Positions 18,853-28,074 of a DNA stretch of 64,000 bases are shown one piece after another. The DNA comes from Chryseobacterium sp. Marseille-Q5410 (GTDB taxonomy: Bacteria; Bacteroidota; Bacteroidia; Flavobacteriales; Weeksellaceae), in contig CAMPOT010000001.1 in assembly GCA_946892665.1 (NCBI GenBank), positions 1,984,001-2,048,000 on the forward strand. Reading direction: 5' to 3'. The notes under the pieces are model-generated. The model did no database searches. It saw only the letters and a program-made list of their open reading frames with translations, and had not been told where the DNA came from. The position numbers were made by a program, and so were the translations under genes. How positions within the stretch are numbered: the first letter of the stretch is position 1; the number at the start of each line of letters is the position of its first letter.

Positions 18853-19863
18853 TTAAAGCGATTTACACTGCTCCAACATTCTCTTATCATTTTCAAAAAA
18901 CATTCGGATATCGCTCATTTGATAAAGCAACATCACGATTCTCTCAATTCCCATCCCAAAAGCGTAACCGGAATATTTATCCGCATCGATGTTGACGTTT
19001 TTCAAAACCGCAGGATCCACCATTCCGCAACCCATAATTTCCAACCAGCCGGTTCCTTTGGTGATTCGGTAATCGGTTTCGGAATTCAGTCCCCAATACA
19101 CATCCACTTCCGCACTTGGCTCTGTGAAAGGGAAATAGGAAGGTCTCATACGGATTTTCGATTTCCCGAAAAGTTCGGTGGTAAAAAACTGAATCGTTTG
19201 TTTTAAGTCTGCAAAACTCACATTTTCATCAATGTACAAACCTTCAATTTGATGGAAAATACAATGCGAACGAGAAGAAATAGCTTCATTTCTGAACACT
19301 CTACCAGGCGAAAGAATCCGCATTGGCGGCTGGTGTTCTTCCATGTACCTTATCTGTACCGAAGAAGTGTGTGTTCTTAAAAGGATATCCGGATTGGTTT
19401 CGATGAAGAAAGTATCCTGCATATCCCTCGCCGGATGATATTCCGGAAGGTTTAGCGCAGTGAAATTATGCCAATCATCTTCGATTTCCGGACCGTCGGC
19501 CACTGCAAAACCTATAGATTTAAAAATCTCGATGATTTTATTTTTCACCAAATTAATCGGATGGCGCGTACCGAGTTCAGTAGGAAATCCAGGTCTCGTT
19601 AAATCTTCTTTTTCAAGAATGAGGTTCGTTGTTGATGCATTTTTCAGGGAATCAAGTTTTGCCTCGACTGCCTGTTTCAGCGTATTGATCTTTTGCCCGA
19701 ATTGTTTTTTCTGCTCGTTGGGAACATTCTTAAATTGGGCAAAAATATCATTTAAGATTCCTTTTTTGCCATTGTATTTAATTCGGAATTGCTCAATCTC
19801 ATCTTTATTCGTCGTGCTGAAATTGCCAACCTCAACCAATAATTCATCAATCTTTTCTAACAT
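18853..19863 (-). CDS. pheS: Phenylalanyl-tRNA synthetase alpha subunit
   Basis: PheS forms an alpha2-beta2 enzyme with PheT, which is not in the window. The 336-residue protein has an N-terminal coiled-coil (residues 1-90), class II motif 2 ([11 protein letters not shown]-x-I-F-H-Q-x-E-G) and motif 3 ([10 protein letters not shown]). The length is typical. Downstream is the shared terminator. Confidence 0.97.
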   Translation of the reverse strand: MLEKIDELLVEVGNFSTTNKDEIEQFRIKYNGKKGILNDIFAQFKNVPNEQKKQFGQKINTLKQAVEAKLDSLKNASTTNLILEKEDLTRPGFPTELGTRHPINLVKNKIIEIFKSIGFAVADGPEIEDDWHNFTALNLPEYHPARDMQDTFFIETNPDILLRTHTSSVQIRYMEEHQPPMRILSPGRVFRNEAISSRSHCIFHQIEGLYIDENVSFADLKQTIQFFTTELFGKSKIRMRPSYFPFTEPSAEVDVYWGLNSETDYRITKGTGWLEIMGCGMVDPAVLKNVNIDADKYSGYAFGMGIERIVMLLYQMSDIRMFFENDKRMLEQCKSL

Positions 19864-19965
19864 CTTTAATATTTAGTAAGGTGCAAAAATACAATATTTC
19901 AATGTTATTTAAGCGTAAAATCACAGCTAAATTCTGCAAATAACTTTTTTTATCTGAATAGAATC

Positions 19966-20541
19966 CTAATGTTTTAGAAAATCGAGAAACAATTCAATGG
20001 CTTTTTTTCTGTGGCTTATTGCGTTTTTATCTTCAGGTTTCATTTCTGCAAAGGTAATTTCATGATGTTCGGGAATAAAAATCGGATCATAACCAAACCC
20101 TTTTTCACCACGAATTTCCCGGGTTAAGTTCCCATAAACTCGACCTTCAAAATAATGAGTTCCAGAACCATCAACAAGACACATTACAGTGACGAAATAA
20201 GCTTCGCGATTGTCTTCATCTTTCATTTCATCCAGCACTTTCGCCATATTTTTTGCAAAATCATGGTTTCCCGCATACCGCGCGGAGTAAATTCCAGGTC
20301 TTCCATTTAAAGCTTCCACCACCAATCCGGAGTCGTCTCCGAGACTGGGTTTCCCAGTTTTTTCGAAACAATATTTTGCTTTGATTAAAGCATTTTCATG
20401 AAAGGTGTTTCCGTCTTCTACAATTTCATCGTGCAAATCGTAATCCGCTAATGAGGTAACATTAAAATCACTTCCTAAAATCTGTTGAATTTCTTCTTTT
20501 TTATGCTGATTATGTGTAGCAATAAGGATTTCCTGGCTCAT
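19966..20541 (-). CDS. rdgB: Non-canonical purine NTP pyrophosphatase RdgB/HAM1
   Basis: It removes dITP and XTP from the nucleotide pool, releasing pyrophosphate. It shows A-T-H-N-Q-H-K-K-E-E-I at the start (family S/T-x-N-x-x-K), L-G-D-D-S-G-L-V-V-E-A-L-N-G-R-P-G-I-Y-S-A-R-Y-A-G, and F-G-Y-D-P-I-F. MSQE at 20541 is preferred to the ATG at 20550. It is the last gene of a minus-strand set with a CPBP protease and a toxin-antitoxin pair. Confidence 0.95.
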   Translation of the reverse strand: MSQEILIATHNQHKKEEIQQILGSDFNVTSLADYDLHDEIVEDGNTFHENALIKAKYCFEKTGKPSLGDDSGLVVEALNGRPGIYSARYAGNHDFAKNMAKVLDEMKDEDNREAYFVTVMCLVDGSGTHYFEGRVYGNLTREIRGEKGFGYDPIFIPEHHEITFAEMKPEDKNAISHRKKAIELFLDFLKH

Positions 20542-20561
20542 AAATATCAATTCTTTTAATT

Positions 20562-21395
20562 TTAAATTTCAGAATAATGTACTCTGTATTTTCTAGTAAA
20601 TAGGTAATAAAAAACAGCTAATAAAACAATTCCTACAGCTAATAAAACCCATTCAGGAACTTTGAAAGCATCGGCAAAACTTTCTGTATTTCCGTAAAAA
20701 ATGAGAAGCGAGGAACATAAATTATTGAAAGCATGCAGAAAAATCGGCAAGAGCAAAGATTTGGTTTTATAGTACACAAATCCCAAAACACTTCCTAGCA
20801 AAACCGCACCTACGAACTGCCAAGGATTGCCATGTACAAGGCCAAAAACTACGGATGAAATCGCAATCGCTACACCGGGTTTTGTACCTTTATTGCTCAG
20901 TCCTTTCTGAATAATTCCACGGAAAACGATTTCCTCAAAAATTGGAGCCATAATCACCGCCATCACAATCATCGTAGCTTTATCATTGGTCATTTGCTCC
21001 ATCATTTTCGAAAAATACGCATAATATTCTCCGAAAAATGGTCCGGTAATAGGAATTTGCGACGTAATAAATTCGGCAATCAGCATCATCCCAAACATCA
21101 TCGGGAAAATTAAAAGGTAAGTTCCAAAATTGGTCCGCGAAAAGTTGAAATTAAGTTTTTTACCGGTTTGCGGTCTCGCCACAAAGTAATCGAAAGCGAA
21201 AATTGCACCCAAAAATCCCGCTGCATTGATCACCATTAAATAAAAATCCTGATATTGAAAATTATTTTTAAATATCATCATCGAAAATACATTGAGAATC
21301 GCAACTAAGGATGTTCCGCCGATCATTCCAGCAACAAGCGCAAAAGCGCCTTTCCAGTTGAAAATGTATTTTTTTTGAGAGTGATTTTCTTTCAT
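20562..21395 (-). CDS. CPBP family intramembrane metalloprotease
   Basis: The 277-residue membrane protein has about seven to eight hydrophobic segments. The Abi/CPBP motifs are visible: E-E-I-V-F-R-G (motif 1), F-G-L-V-H (motif 2) and H-A-F-N-N (motif 3). The family includes CAAX prenyl protease-like enzymes and bacteriocin-immunity proteins; the substrate here is unknown. It starts 4 bp after the toxin gene and ends 20 bp before rdgB, so co-transcription is likely. Confidence 0.88.
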   Translation of the reverse strand: MKENHSQKKYIFNWKGAFALVAGMIGGTSLVAILNVFSMMIFKNNFQYQDFYLMVINAAGFLGAIFAFDYFVARPQTGKKLNFNFSRTNFGTYLLIFPMMFGMMLIAEFITSQIPITGPFFGEYYAYFSKMMEQMTNDKATMIVMAVIMAPIFEEIVFRGIIQKGLSNKGTKPGVAIAISSVVFGLVHGNPWQFVGAVLLGSVLGFVYYKTKSLLLPIFLHAFNNLCSSLLIFYGNTESFADAFKVPEWVLLAVGIVLLAVFYYLFTRKYRVHYSEI

Positions 21396-21399
21396 ATTT

Positions 21400-21726
21400 T
21401 TATTTTAATTGAAGCATTTTTATCATTTCTTCGTTCATTTCACTAATTTCATAAATTGATAAGGATCCTAATTTTCCTGCAACTAAATCTTTATCTAGAG
21501 TTGCTATTTTCGATGTTTTCAAAATAGAATCCACTTTAAGACCATTGCTTTTTGATTTTTTTAAAACTAAATCAAACTTATTTTTCCATCTTAAATTGGA
21601 GGTTATAAAAGAAACCGTCACGTCTAAATCATTGGCATATAAAACCACAGCAGGACGCAATTTGCTACCTGACAAATCCGTGAAAGGAAATGGGATAAGA
21701 ACAATATCACCTTTACTCATTTCCAT
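21400..21726 (-). CDS. MazF/PemK-type toxin
   Basis: The 108-residue protein begins with G-D-I-V-L-I-P-F-P-F-T-D-L-S-G-S-K-L-R-P and continues with A-V-V-L, the classic start of the PemK/MazF endoribonuclease fold, and ends with a helix. Expected role: sequence-specific mRNA cleavage unless neutralised. Its start codon lies within the antitoxin gene (14-bp overlap), as in many type II pairs. Confidence 0.85.
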   Translation of the reverse strand: MEMSKGDIVLIPFPFTDLSGSKLRPAVVLYANDLDVTVSFITSNLRWKNKFDLVLKKSKSNGLKVDSILKTSKIATLDKDLVAGKLGSLSIYEISEMNEEMIKMLQLK

Positions 21727-21946
21727 ATTTTATTTTAATATCCGAAACGGAATAGGTTATTTCGTCCTCATCCAGAAAATCATAAGCTTTGCTTTGTTCT
21801 ACAAGATCAGCGATACCATCTTTCAATAAGTTTTCTTCATATTTCATCAAAAGAAAATCAGCAAAATCTGAAATTTCTTCCGCTTTACGATTAGGAAGCT
21901 TATTGATGATGTTTATGGTTTTTTCAATGATGGCAGACTTATCCAT
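21713..21946 (-). CDS. Antitoxin of the MazF-like toxin
   Basis: This acidic, helical 77-residue protein (E-E-I-S-D-F-A-D-F-L-L-M-K-Y-E-E) precedes and overlaps the toxin gene. The N-terminal pattern resembles short DUF2281-like antitoxins. The name rests on position, size and composition. A TATCTTTG -7 box lies just upstream (21971-21964, minus strand). Confidence 0.75.
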   Translation of the reverse strand: MDKSAIIEKTINIINKLPNRKAEEISDFADFLLMKYEENLLKDGIADLVEQSKAYDFLDEDEITYSVSDIKIKYGNE

Positions 21947-21963
21947 TGCTGTATATTTTTCAA

Positions 21964-21971
21964 CAAAGATA
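21964..21971 (-). promoter_or_regulatory. -7 box of the toxin-antitoxin operon
   Basis: The minus strand reads TATCTTTG, matching TAnnTTTG, 17 bases before the antitoxin ATG. A clear -33 is missing. Confidence 0.45.
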
Positions 21972-22069
21972 AATCAATTCTCAGAAAAAGTGGCGTAACT
22001 TTTCGACCTACCAAACTTCGTTTTCATTTTCCATAAAAAAACACGATTTTTGCACATTCAAATACAATT

Positions 22070-23668
22070 ATGTCAGAACTCATCAAAGAAATAGATCGAC
22101 GAAAAACCTTCGGGATCATCTCGCACCCGGATGCCGGTAAAACGACCTTAACGGAAAAACTTCTTCTTTTCGGAGGCGCAATTCAGGAAGCTGGTGCTGT
22201 AAAGTCCAATAAAATTAAAAAAGGAGCAACCTCCGATTTTATGGAAATCGAAAGACAGAGAGGAATTTCCGTGGCAACTTCGGTTTTGGCTTTTGAATAC
22301 CGAAATCATAAAATCAACATTCTCGATACACCCGGTCACAAAGATTTTGCTGAAGATACCTACAGAACTTTAACTGCAGTAGATTCGGTAATTGTGGTGA
22401 TCGACGTTGCCAAAGGAGTCGAGGAACAAACCGAAAAACTCGTTCAGGTTTGTAGAATGCGAAACATTCCGATGTTGGTTTTTATTAACAAACTCGATCG
22501 TGAGGGAAAAGATGCATTTGATCTTTTGGATGAAGTGGAACAAAAGCTGGGATTAACCGTTTGTCCACTTTCATTGCCAATTGGTATGGGAGGCGATTTC
22601 CAAGGGATTTATAACATTTGGGAAAACAATATTCAACTCTTTTTAGAGGAGAAAAAACAAAAGGTTGGCGAGGCGATTAAATTTGATGACATCAATGACA
22701 CAACGATCGATGAAGTTATCGGAGCAAAAGCAGCAACAACGTTGAGAGAAGAACTGGAACTGGTGCAATCGGTTTATCCGGAATTCAACCGCGAAGATTA
22801 TATGAGAGGCGATTTGCAGCCGGTTTTCTTTGGTTCTGCATTGAATAATTTCGGGGTTCGTGAACTATTGGACGCCTTCATCGATATCGCGCCAAAACCG
22901 CAACCTAAAGAAAGCGAAACCCGTTTGGTAAAACCTGAAGAAAAAGATTTCACGGGATTTGTTTTCAAAATTCACGCGAATATGGATCCGAAACACCGCG
23001 ACCGATTGGCCTTCGTGAAAATCGTTTCGGGTACTTTTAAAAGAAATGAAAATTATTTGTTGGTAAGAGAAAACAAAAAAATGAAATTCTCTTCTCCAAA
23101 TGCCTTCTTTGCGGATAAAAAAGAAGTTGTGGATGAGAGTTTCCCGGGAGATATTGTAGGACTTCACGATACCGGAAATTTCAGAATTGGCGATACTTTA
23201 ACTGCCGGAGAAAAAATAAACTTCAAAGGAATCCCAAGTTTTTCACCGGAACATTTCCGATACATCAACAATGACGATCCATTAAAGGCAAAACAACTCG
23301 CAAAAGGAATCGATCAATTGATGGACGAAGGTGTGGCGCAACTTTTCACCCTGGAAATGAACAACCGAAAAATTATTGGAACAGTGGGAGCACTTCAGTA
23401 CGAAGTCATCCAATACCGTCTCGAGCACGAATATGGTGCGAAATGTACCTATGAACCACTTTCGATCCACAAAGCTTGTTGGATTGAAGCTGACGAAAAA
23501 TCCGAAGAGTTCAAAGAATTTGCGAGATTGAAGCAGCGATTTATGGCGAGAGACAAGTACGGACAATTGGTATTTTTAGCAGATTCATCCTTTACCATTC
23601 ACATGACGCAAGAAAAATTTCCGAATGTGAAACTCCATTTTATCAGTGAATTTAGAAATCAACAATAA
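22070..23668 (+). CDS. prfC: Peptide chain release factor 3
   Basis: This GTPase recycles RF1/RF2 from the ribosome. The 532-residue protein shows G1 S-H-P-D-A-G-K-T-T, G2 region R-G-I-S-V, G3 D-T-P-G-H-K-D-F and G4 N-K-L-D, followed by the RF3-specific C-terminal domain (Y-E-V-I-Q-Y-R-L-E-H-E-Y-G). The length matches the family. Monocistronic with a strong terminator. Confidence 0.97.
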   Translation: MSELIKEIDRRKTFGIISHPDAGKTTLTEKLLLFGGAIQEAGAVKSNKIKKGATSDFMEIERQRGISVATSVLAFEYRNHKINILDTPGHKDFAEDTYRTLTAVDSVIVVIDVAKGVEEQTEKLVQVCRMRNIPMLVFINKLDREGKDAFDLLDEVEQKLGLTVCPLSLPIGMGGDFQGIYNIWENNIQLFLEEKKQKVGEAIKFDDINDTTIDEVIGAKAATTLREELELVQSVYPEFNREDYMRGDLQPVFFGSALNNFGVRELLDAFIDIAPKPQPKESETRLVKPEEKDFTGFVFKIHANMDPKHRDRLAFVKIVSGTFKRNENYLLVRENKKMKFSSPNAFFADKKEVVDESFPGDIVGLHDTGNFRIGDTLTAGEKINFKGIPSFSPEHFRYINNDDPLKAKQLAKGIDQLMDEGVAQLFTLEMNNRKIIGTVGALQYEVIQYRLEHEYGAKCTYEPLSIHKACWIEADEKSEEFKEFARLKQRFMARDKYGQLVFLADSSFTIHMTQEKFPNVKLHFISEFRNQQ

Positions 23669-23675
23669 CAACACT

Positions 23676-23705
23676 AAATCTTCAGTCGATCTGAAGATTT
23701 TTTTT
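23676..23705 (+). terminator. Terminator after prfC
   Basis: Perfect 10-bp arms AAATCTTCAG (23676-23685) and CTGAAGATTT (23691-23700), 5-nt loop, then T-run. Confidence 0.9.
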
Positions 23706-23735
23706 GTAAAATATTTTGTAAAATATTTTGCAAAA
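23705..23735. repeat. Short tandem repeat, 12-bp unit
   Basis: The unit TGTAAAATATTT occurs twice, followed by a degenerate third start (TGCAAAA). No function can be assigned. Confidence 0.6.
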
Positions 23736-23822
23736 CAATCATTTATAACTAGTTAAGAATTTTCGATATTTTTAGGGAATACTATTTGATTCTACTCCAC
23801 TGCTTTTAATTTAAAATGAACC

Positions 23823-24980
23823 ATGAAGAAAATATTTCTTTCCATTTTCGTTGCAGGTGCTTTGGTTTCTTGTGACAAAAACACGATTCAGCAAACCACC
23901 AACAGCATCAAACATGCAGATAGTTTGTTGACGAAAGCCAACGATGGCATCAAAACTTTGGATTCAATCTCGAAAACCATTAACGATTCCGACGGAATTA
24001 CCAAAAAAGTAATCATTCCGGAAATTGAAAAGCAAAAAAAATCCATTGACAGCACGATAAAATCCGGGAGTTGGCAAATCGATTCCATCAACAAAGAAAT
24101 TGAAAAAATAACCAAAAATGTGAAAGTAGGAACCGAAGTGGTGAAAACTTTGGACTCCGCAAATCGGTCTTTAGAAAAAGGAGGAAATGTGATTTCTGTA
24201 CTAACCAAAACCGCCGACAAAATCCTTCAACAGACCAAATCTGAACCGAAAGTAGTAGAAAATTCTGCGCAAAATCAGCCTTCGCAAAATCAAAATAATT
24301 CGGTGACAGCACTTCCAAAAAAGGAAATTTCTCCGTTGGTAAAAACCGCGAAACTGGAAATTCAGGTGGAAAATCTAGACGAAGCAAAAGCTTTTTTAAG
24401 ACAAAAAATCAGGGAAAATAACGCCGATTTGATTTCCGAAAATTTCACTCAGAATGAAGGATTTATGCGAGAATATGTTACGGTAAAAGTACCGTTTCAG
24501 TATTTTGACGGCTTGGTTTCTGATGTTTCCTCACAATTAGGTGATGTGAAATCGAAAAGTACCGAAACTGAAGGTTATGATCGAACTCCTTCGCAAATGT
24601 GCGACGTGGAAATAACTTTAGTGCAAAACGAAAATATTGCCGGAACAGCCACTGGCAACGAGAAAGTCGAGGAAGATCATAAAAGTTTCAGCGGGGCTTT
24701 TATGAAAGGTTTCAAAGTATTGGGAGATGCGATGCTTTTTCTACTTCCTTTTTGGCCCATTATCCTAATAGCAGCGGCGCTTTGGTATTTCATTGCGAAA
24801 AGAAATAAGAAAAAACGCGAAGAAGAATTCCAAAGACAATTGGCTTTAGAAAGAGAAAAAACAAAAGCAGCGGAAGTCGCGAAAGCTACAGCGCAAGAAA
24901 CGCCACAAAATGCAGAACAAGCTACGACAGAAACGCCAAAAGATAATGACGACATTTCTAAATATATGCCGAAAAAATAA
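23823..24980 (+). CDS. DUF4349 lipoprotein
   Basis: The 385-residue protein begins with a lipoprotein signal peptide (lipobox L-V-S-C, Cys at residue 18). A long helical, coiled-coil-like region follows (residues 25-130), then the DUF4349 domain (A-K-L-E-I-Q-V-E-N-L-D-E-A to V-E-I-T-L-V-Q-N, about 170-280). One membrane helix (L-L-P-F-W-P-I-I-L-I-A-A-A-L-W-Y near residue 310) and a charged, Ala/Thr-rich tail end the protein. The function is unknown. The tail repeats A-x-E/Q-T-P motifs. Confidence 0.85.
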   Translation: MKKIFLSIFVAGALVSCDKNTIQQTTNSIKHADSLLTKANDGIKTLDSISKTINDSDGITKKVIIPEIEKQKKSIDSTIKSGSWQIDSINKEIEKITKNVKVGTEVVKTLDSANRSLEKGGNVISVLTKTADKILQQTKSEPKVVENSAQNQPSQNQNNSVTALPKKEISPLVKTAKLEIQVENLDEAKAFLRQKIRENNADLISENFTQNEGFMREYVTVKVPFQYFDGLVSDVSSQLGDVKSKSTETEGYDRTPSQMCDVEITLVQNENIAGTATGNEKVEEDHKSFSGAFMKGFKVLGDAMLFLLPFWPIILIAAALWYFIAKRNKKKREEEFQRQLALEREKTKAAEVAKATAQETPQNAEQATTETPKDNDDISKYMPKK

Positions 24981-25111
24981 TGAGAAATTAAAGAATTAAA
25001 ACCTGCATAAATTAAAATTCTTCAGAGTTTTCTGGAGGATTTCTTGATATTAATTACGGAGGTGATAAGATCATTTCAAATCGACAAATTCTTAATTTAG
25101 TGATTGAGCAG

Positions 25112-25156
25112 ATTAACAGGTGCAGATTTTTATTTCAGCAAAATCTGCTTAATCAG
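25112..25156. repeat. AATCTGC-type intergenic palindrome
   Basis: GCAGATTTT (25122-25130) and AAAATCTGC (25140-25148) form a hairpin, flanked by another GCAGATT and AATCAGC. A related GCAGATTAACA word also occurs near 3768. Similar intergenic palindromes are frequent in flavobacteria. The rest of 24981-25194 holds nothing recognisable. Confidence 0.45.
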
Positions 25157-25194
25157 CGAGAAAGTAAGGTTTTTCCGATATGTAATTGTTCTAA

Positions 25195-26259
25195 TTAATT
25201 ACTCAAAGCATACACTGCAAAACTAGCCAACCAATGATCGCCACCATAATTACCTTTGAAAATCAATGGCAAAGCATTTTCTAAAAATTTTGCAGAAGTT
25301 TCTTCAAAATGCTTTTTATATCGGTGATTTTCCGGTAAAATTTTGGCAATATTTTTCATGCACCAACTTCTGGTAAAACTTAAACCAACCAAATGAACCG
25401 TTTGATAATCATTAATATCCGAAATTACAGGAATTTGTGAAATATTCTCAACACTTCTTTTTTCGTAGAATTTATTAAACCATTTTACATATTCTTTTTG
25501 AGGCAAAATTCTGGTCATTAAATCTGCGATTTTTAAACTTGGCGAGAAAAAATCACTTCCGTCTGGCTCTAAATAAGCTGGCGTTTTTTCGTCTTTTAGA
25601 TAGAAATATTTTGCTTTTTCGATGAGTTGGTTTTCAAAATCTTTATTGCCAACCGTTCTTGCCCAATCTATAGCAAAACTTAGCGCAAAAGCTGTGTTAG
25701 GATGAACTCCTGTTCTGTTGGGATACGTTTGTTTCGGTAAATATTCTTTCCACAATTTTACGATTTCATCGGTTAATGGTTTTAAATTTTGATGCCAAAT
25801 TTTCGCTTTTGAATGGTCCCAACTCGCCAATTCAGCATCTAATTGAAGCAACCAAGCCCAGCCGTACGTTCTCTCAAATCCTTTCGCTACTTGATATTTA
25901 TTGAAATATTCTGCTTCGGTTTTTATTTTCTCGGGTTGAAAAGAACCATCCAAAATTTTAATAATCTCTTCTTTATTTTTCAGAAAAGGTTTGTCTTTCA
26001 GTAATTTAACAAGCATCCAATGTCCGTGAACTGAAGAATGCCAATCAAAACAGCCATAAAAACTTGGGTGCAATTCCTGGGGCGTGAGTTTTACATCGAT
26101 CTCGTTATTGATAACGTGTGCTGTTTTATTAGGATATTCCTGGTTGATGCAATGCAAAGGTTTTTTCGAAAGCTGAAAAGCAATATCATCAGTAAGCGTT
26201 CTAACTTGCGCTGAAAAACTCAAGGAAAACAAAACGGCTAAAAGACTCATTTTTTTCAT
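25195..26259 (-). CDS. DUF2891 family protein, exported
   Basis: A 354-residue protein with signal peptide (M-K-K-M-S-L-L-A-V-L-F-S-L-S-F-S-A|Q). The conserved block H-P-S-F-Y-G-C-F-D-W-H-S-S-V-H-G-H-W fits DUF2891, which has an alpha/alpha-barrel look with many Trp and His. A further G-V-H-P-N-T-A-F-A motif is present. The function is unknown, possibly carbohydrate-related. An ATG at 26325 would start inside the insertion sequence and is rejected; 26259 begins a proper signal peptide. Confidence 0.82.
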   Translation of the reverse strand: MKKMSLLAVLFSLSFSAQVRTLTDDIAFQLSKKPLHCINQEYPNKTAHVINNEIDVKLTPQELHPSFYGCFDWHSSVHGHWMLVKLLKDKPFLKNKEEIIKILDGSFQPEKIKTEAEYFNKYQVAKGFERTYGWAWLLQLDAELASWDHSKAKIWHQNLKPLTDEIVKLWKEYLPKQTYPNRTGVHPNTAFALSFAIDWARTVGNKDFENQLIEKAKYFYLKDEKTPAYLEPDGSDFFSPSLKIADLMTRILPQKEYVKWFNKFYEKRSVENISQIPVISDINDYQTVHLVGLSFTRSWCMKNIAKILPENHRYKKHFEETSAKFLENALPLIFKGNYGGDHWLASFAVYALSN

Positions 26260-26308
26260 TGAATAAATGTATAAAAAATTACTAAAACTTAAACAAAAAA
26301 AGCCCTCC

Positions 26309-26317
26309 ACAATCGGA
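26309..26317. repeat. Left target-site duplication of the IS
   Basis: ACAATCGGA, identical to 28066-28074. Confidence 0.8.
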
Positions 26318-26372
26318 GAGGCCACTGAAAAACCGTATCAATTTTAGGATTTATGGTTTTCGGTCATTAACT

Positions 26373-26418
26373 AAGAGCTTATTACAGGAGTTTAAATTCT
26401 GTAATGAGCTCTTTTCCT
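26373..26418 (+). terminator. Hairpin near the left end of the IS
   Basis: 15-bp arms (26373-26387 and 26399-26413, one G-T pair) are followed on the plus strand by T-rich sequence. It would stop transcription entering the element against the transposase gene. Confidence 0.65.
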
Positions 26419-26511
26419 TTTTTTGAAGTTTTGATTTTATCGGGGGTATGAGGCTGCTTTTGGCTTAAGCATTGCCCGTTTTTAGATGTATTGGTTTTTT
26501 GCCCTTCCCTT

Positions 26512-27960
26512 TCAGATTAATTTCAGAATTCTCTTCAAATTGACTGCGAAAATAGCCATCGCTCCCTGCATCTGCATATTTTCTAGGCCATAGGATGTTG
26601 CTTTGCCGTATCCGTGGGCGTTTTTAAGTTCGCTGTTTTTCGCCTCAATCTTATACCGTTGCTTCGATTTCTCCCTGTAATAATCGCTTTCCTGAAAATC
26701 CATTTGATCCTGATGCATTTCTGATTTTATGGAGACAGAATAGGTCTTAGATTTTGCTCCATCTTTGTAACAGCCTTCTCTCATGGGGCATAATCTGCAT
26801 TTTTCTATATCAAAATAATATACATCCACTTGGTTTTTGCCAACATTCTTTTTGTTTTGGCGGGCTTTTCTTGTCGCCAGATGTCCTGCGGGACAAACAA
26901 ATCTGTCAGCATCTTTGTTATAGTCAAACCGGTCTTGATCTTTTCTAAATCCCTGTGTAATAGAAGGATTCAGTTTTGCTACGATTTTAATGCTCTGATC
27001 ACGGGCAATTTTCAGATTTTCTTTCCCGGAATAAGCGGCATCACCAATGATCGCCTCCACGTCCATTCCGTTTTCCTGGCTGATTTTTAAGAGTTTGGGC
27101 AGTTCTGGGCCGTCTCCTTTTTCGCCCGAAGTAACCACCGCCGCCGTAATAATGCGTTCCTCACTCATTGCCAGGTGTGTCTTGTAACCAAAAAATGGAC
27201 TGTCAGCCGACTTGTGTCCTGTTTTGGCATCCGTATCTTTTGAAAAAACCAACTGTTCGCCAGTGTCATTGGCTGTTTCCTTTAACAGGTTCAGTTTCTC
27301 CTTTACTGCCGGAATCGAACTTAGGGAGGGCTCGTTTTCAATAGATTTTTCAAGCTCTTTGCAGTAGGCTAATTCTTTGTTCAAATCATTTTCAACATTC
27401 TTGGATGGCATTTTAGACTTAAACTCTTCGTCAAACTGATAAACTGTTTTGCGAAGTAACTTGGAACGTTCCCTAAGCACTTCCAGCGCCGAAAAAGGGT
27501 TTGATCGGGACAAGGTATGCGTGGCATCCACAATGATGGATTTGCTTTTTATGATGCCTTTGTCAATAGCTATTGCGACGGTTTTTCCTATCAGCAAATT
27601 CAATAAATCGGTGTCCTTCAAACGCAGTTTTCTAAATTTAGTGAGGGAACTGGGATTGATCACGTCCTCTTCCGGAGCCATTTCCAAAAAATATTTGAAC
27701 GACATATCGAACCGCGAACGCTCCACAACGTCCACATCAGAAAGGGTATAAATACTTTTAAGCAAAAGATATTTAAACATGCGGATTGGACTTTCGGCAT
27801 TACGACCATTATTTAAACAATATTTGTTCAAAAGTTCATCATAAATGAAGGAGAAGTCAATCAGCTCGTTAATTTTACGAAGAATATTCTCCTTTGGAAT
27901 GATCAGGTTATATAAATCAGAATAGGCACTAAACTGAACTCTTTGCTGCTGTACTAACAT
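26512..27960 (-). CDS. IS1182 family transposase
   Basis: This intact 482-residue DDE transposase has an N-terminal DUF772-type region (F-K-Y-L-L-L-K-S-I-Y with S-R-F-D-M-S-F-K-Y-F-L), catalytic D in I-I-V-D-A-T-H-T and I-G-D-A-A-Y-S-G, a Cys-rich insert (C-P-A-G-H, C-R-L-C-P-M-R-E-G-C) and a C-terminal Y-R-E-K-S/I-E-A-K-N-S-E-L-K block with the third acid. No frameshift is seen, so the element may still be mobile. Confidence 0.93.
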   Translation of the reverse strand: MLVQQQRVQFSAYSDLYNLIIPKENILRKINELIDFSFIYDELLNKYCLNNGRNAESPIRMFKYLLLKSIYTLSDVDVVERSRFDMSFKYFLEMAPEEDVINPSSLTKFRKLRLKDTDLLNLLIGKTVAIAIDKGIIKSKSIIVDATHTLSRSNPFSALEVLRERSKLLRKTVYQFDEEFKSKMPSKNVENDLNKELAYCKELEKSIENEPSLSSIPAVKEKLNLLKETANDTGEQLVFSKDTDAKTGHKSADSPFFGYKTHLAMSEERIITAAVVTSGEKGDGPELPKLLKISQENGMDVEAIIGDAAYSGKENLKIARDQSIKIVAKLNPSITQGFRKDQDRFDYNKDADRFVCPAGHLATRKARQNKKNVGKNQVDVYYFDIEKCRLCPMREGCYKDGAKSKTYSVSIKSEMHQDQMDFQESDYYREKSKQRYKIEAKNSELKNAHGYGKATSYGLENMQMQGAMAIFAVNLKRILKLI

Positions 27961-27992
27961 CTATAAATGATTAATTTACAGATTAAATATAC

Positions 27993-28033
27993 AAAAAAAG
28001 GAGCGAAAACATTACTGTTTTAACTCCTTTTTT
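27993..28033. terminator. Terminator-like hairpin upstream of the transposase gene
   Basis: AAAAAAAGGAG (27993-28003) pairs with CTCCTTTTTT (28024-28033) and an inner AAAACA/TGTTTT stem. T-runs exist on both strands, so readthrough from outside into the transposase gene would be reduced. Confidence 0.6.
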
Positions 28034-28065
28034 CTGATTGCCCAGAAGACTTTTTCAGTGACCTC

Positions 28066-28074
28066 ACAATCGGA
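28066..28074. repeat. Right target-site duplication of the IS
   Basis: ACAATCGGA, identical to 26309-26317; it contains the loop of the interrupted terminator. Confidence 0.8.

Larger units (their letters stand above)
26318..28065 (-). mobile_element. IS1182-type insertion sequence, 1748 bp
   Basis: The element is bounded by 15-bp terminal inverted repeats with one mismatch (GAGGCCACTGAAAAA at 26318-26332; GAGGTCACTGAAAAA on the minus strand at 28065-28051). A 9-bp direct repeat ACAATCGGA flanks it (26309-26317 and 28066-28074). One transposase gene is intact. Hairpins with T-runs lie near both ends. Removing the element and one repeat restores a terminator hairpin, AAAAAGCC-C-TCC/GGA-A-GGCTTTTT with loop ACAATC. 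Confidence 0.88.

Noticed and set aside
23705-23735. CRISPR-like repeats
   Set aside because: Units of 12 bp in direct tandem without spacers; no cas genes in the window.
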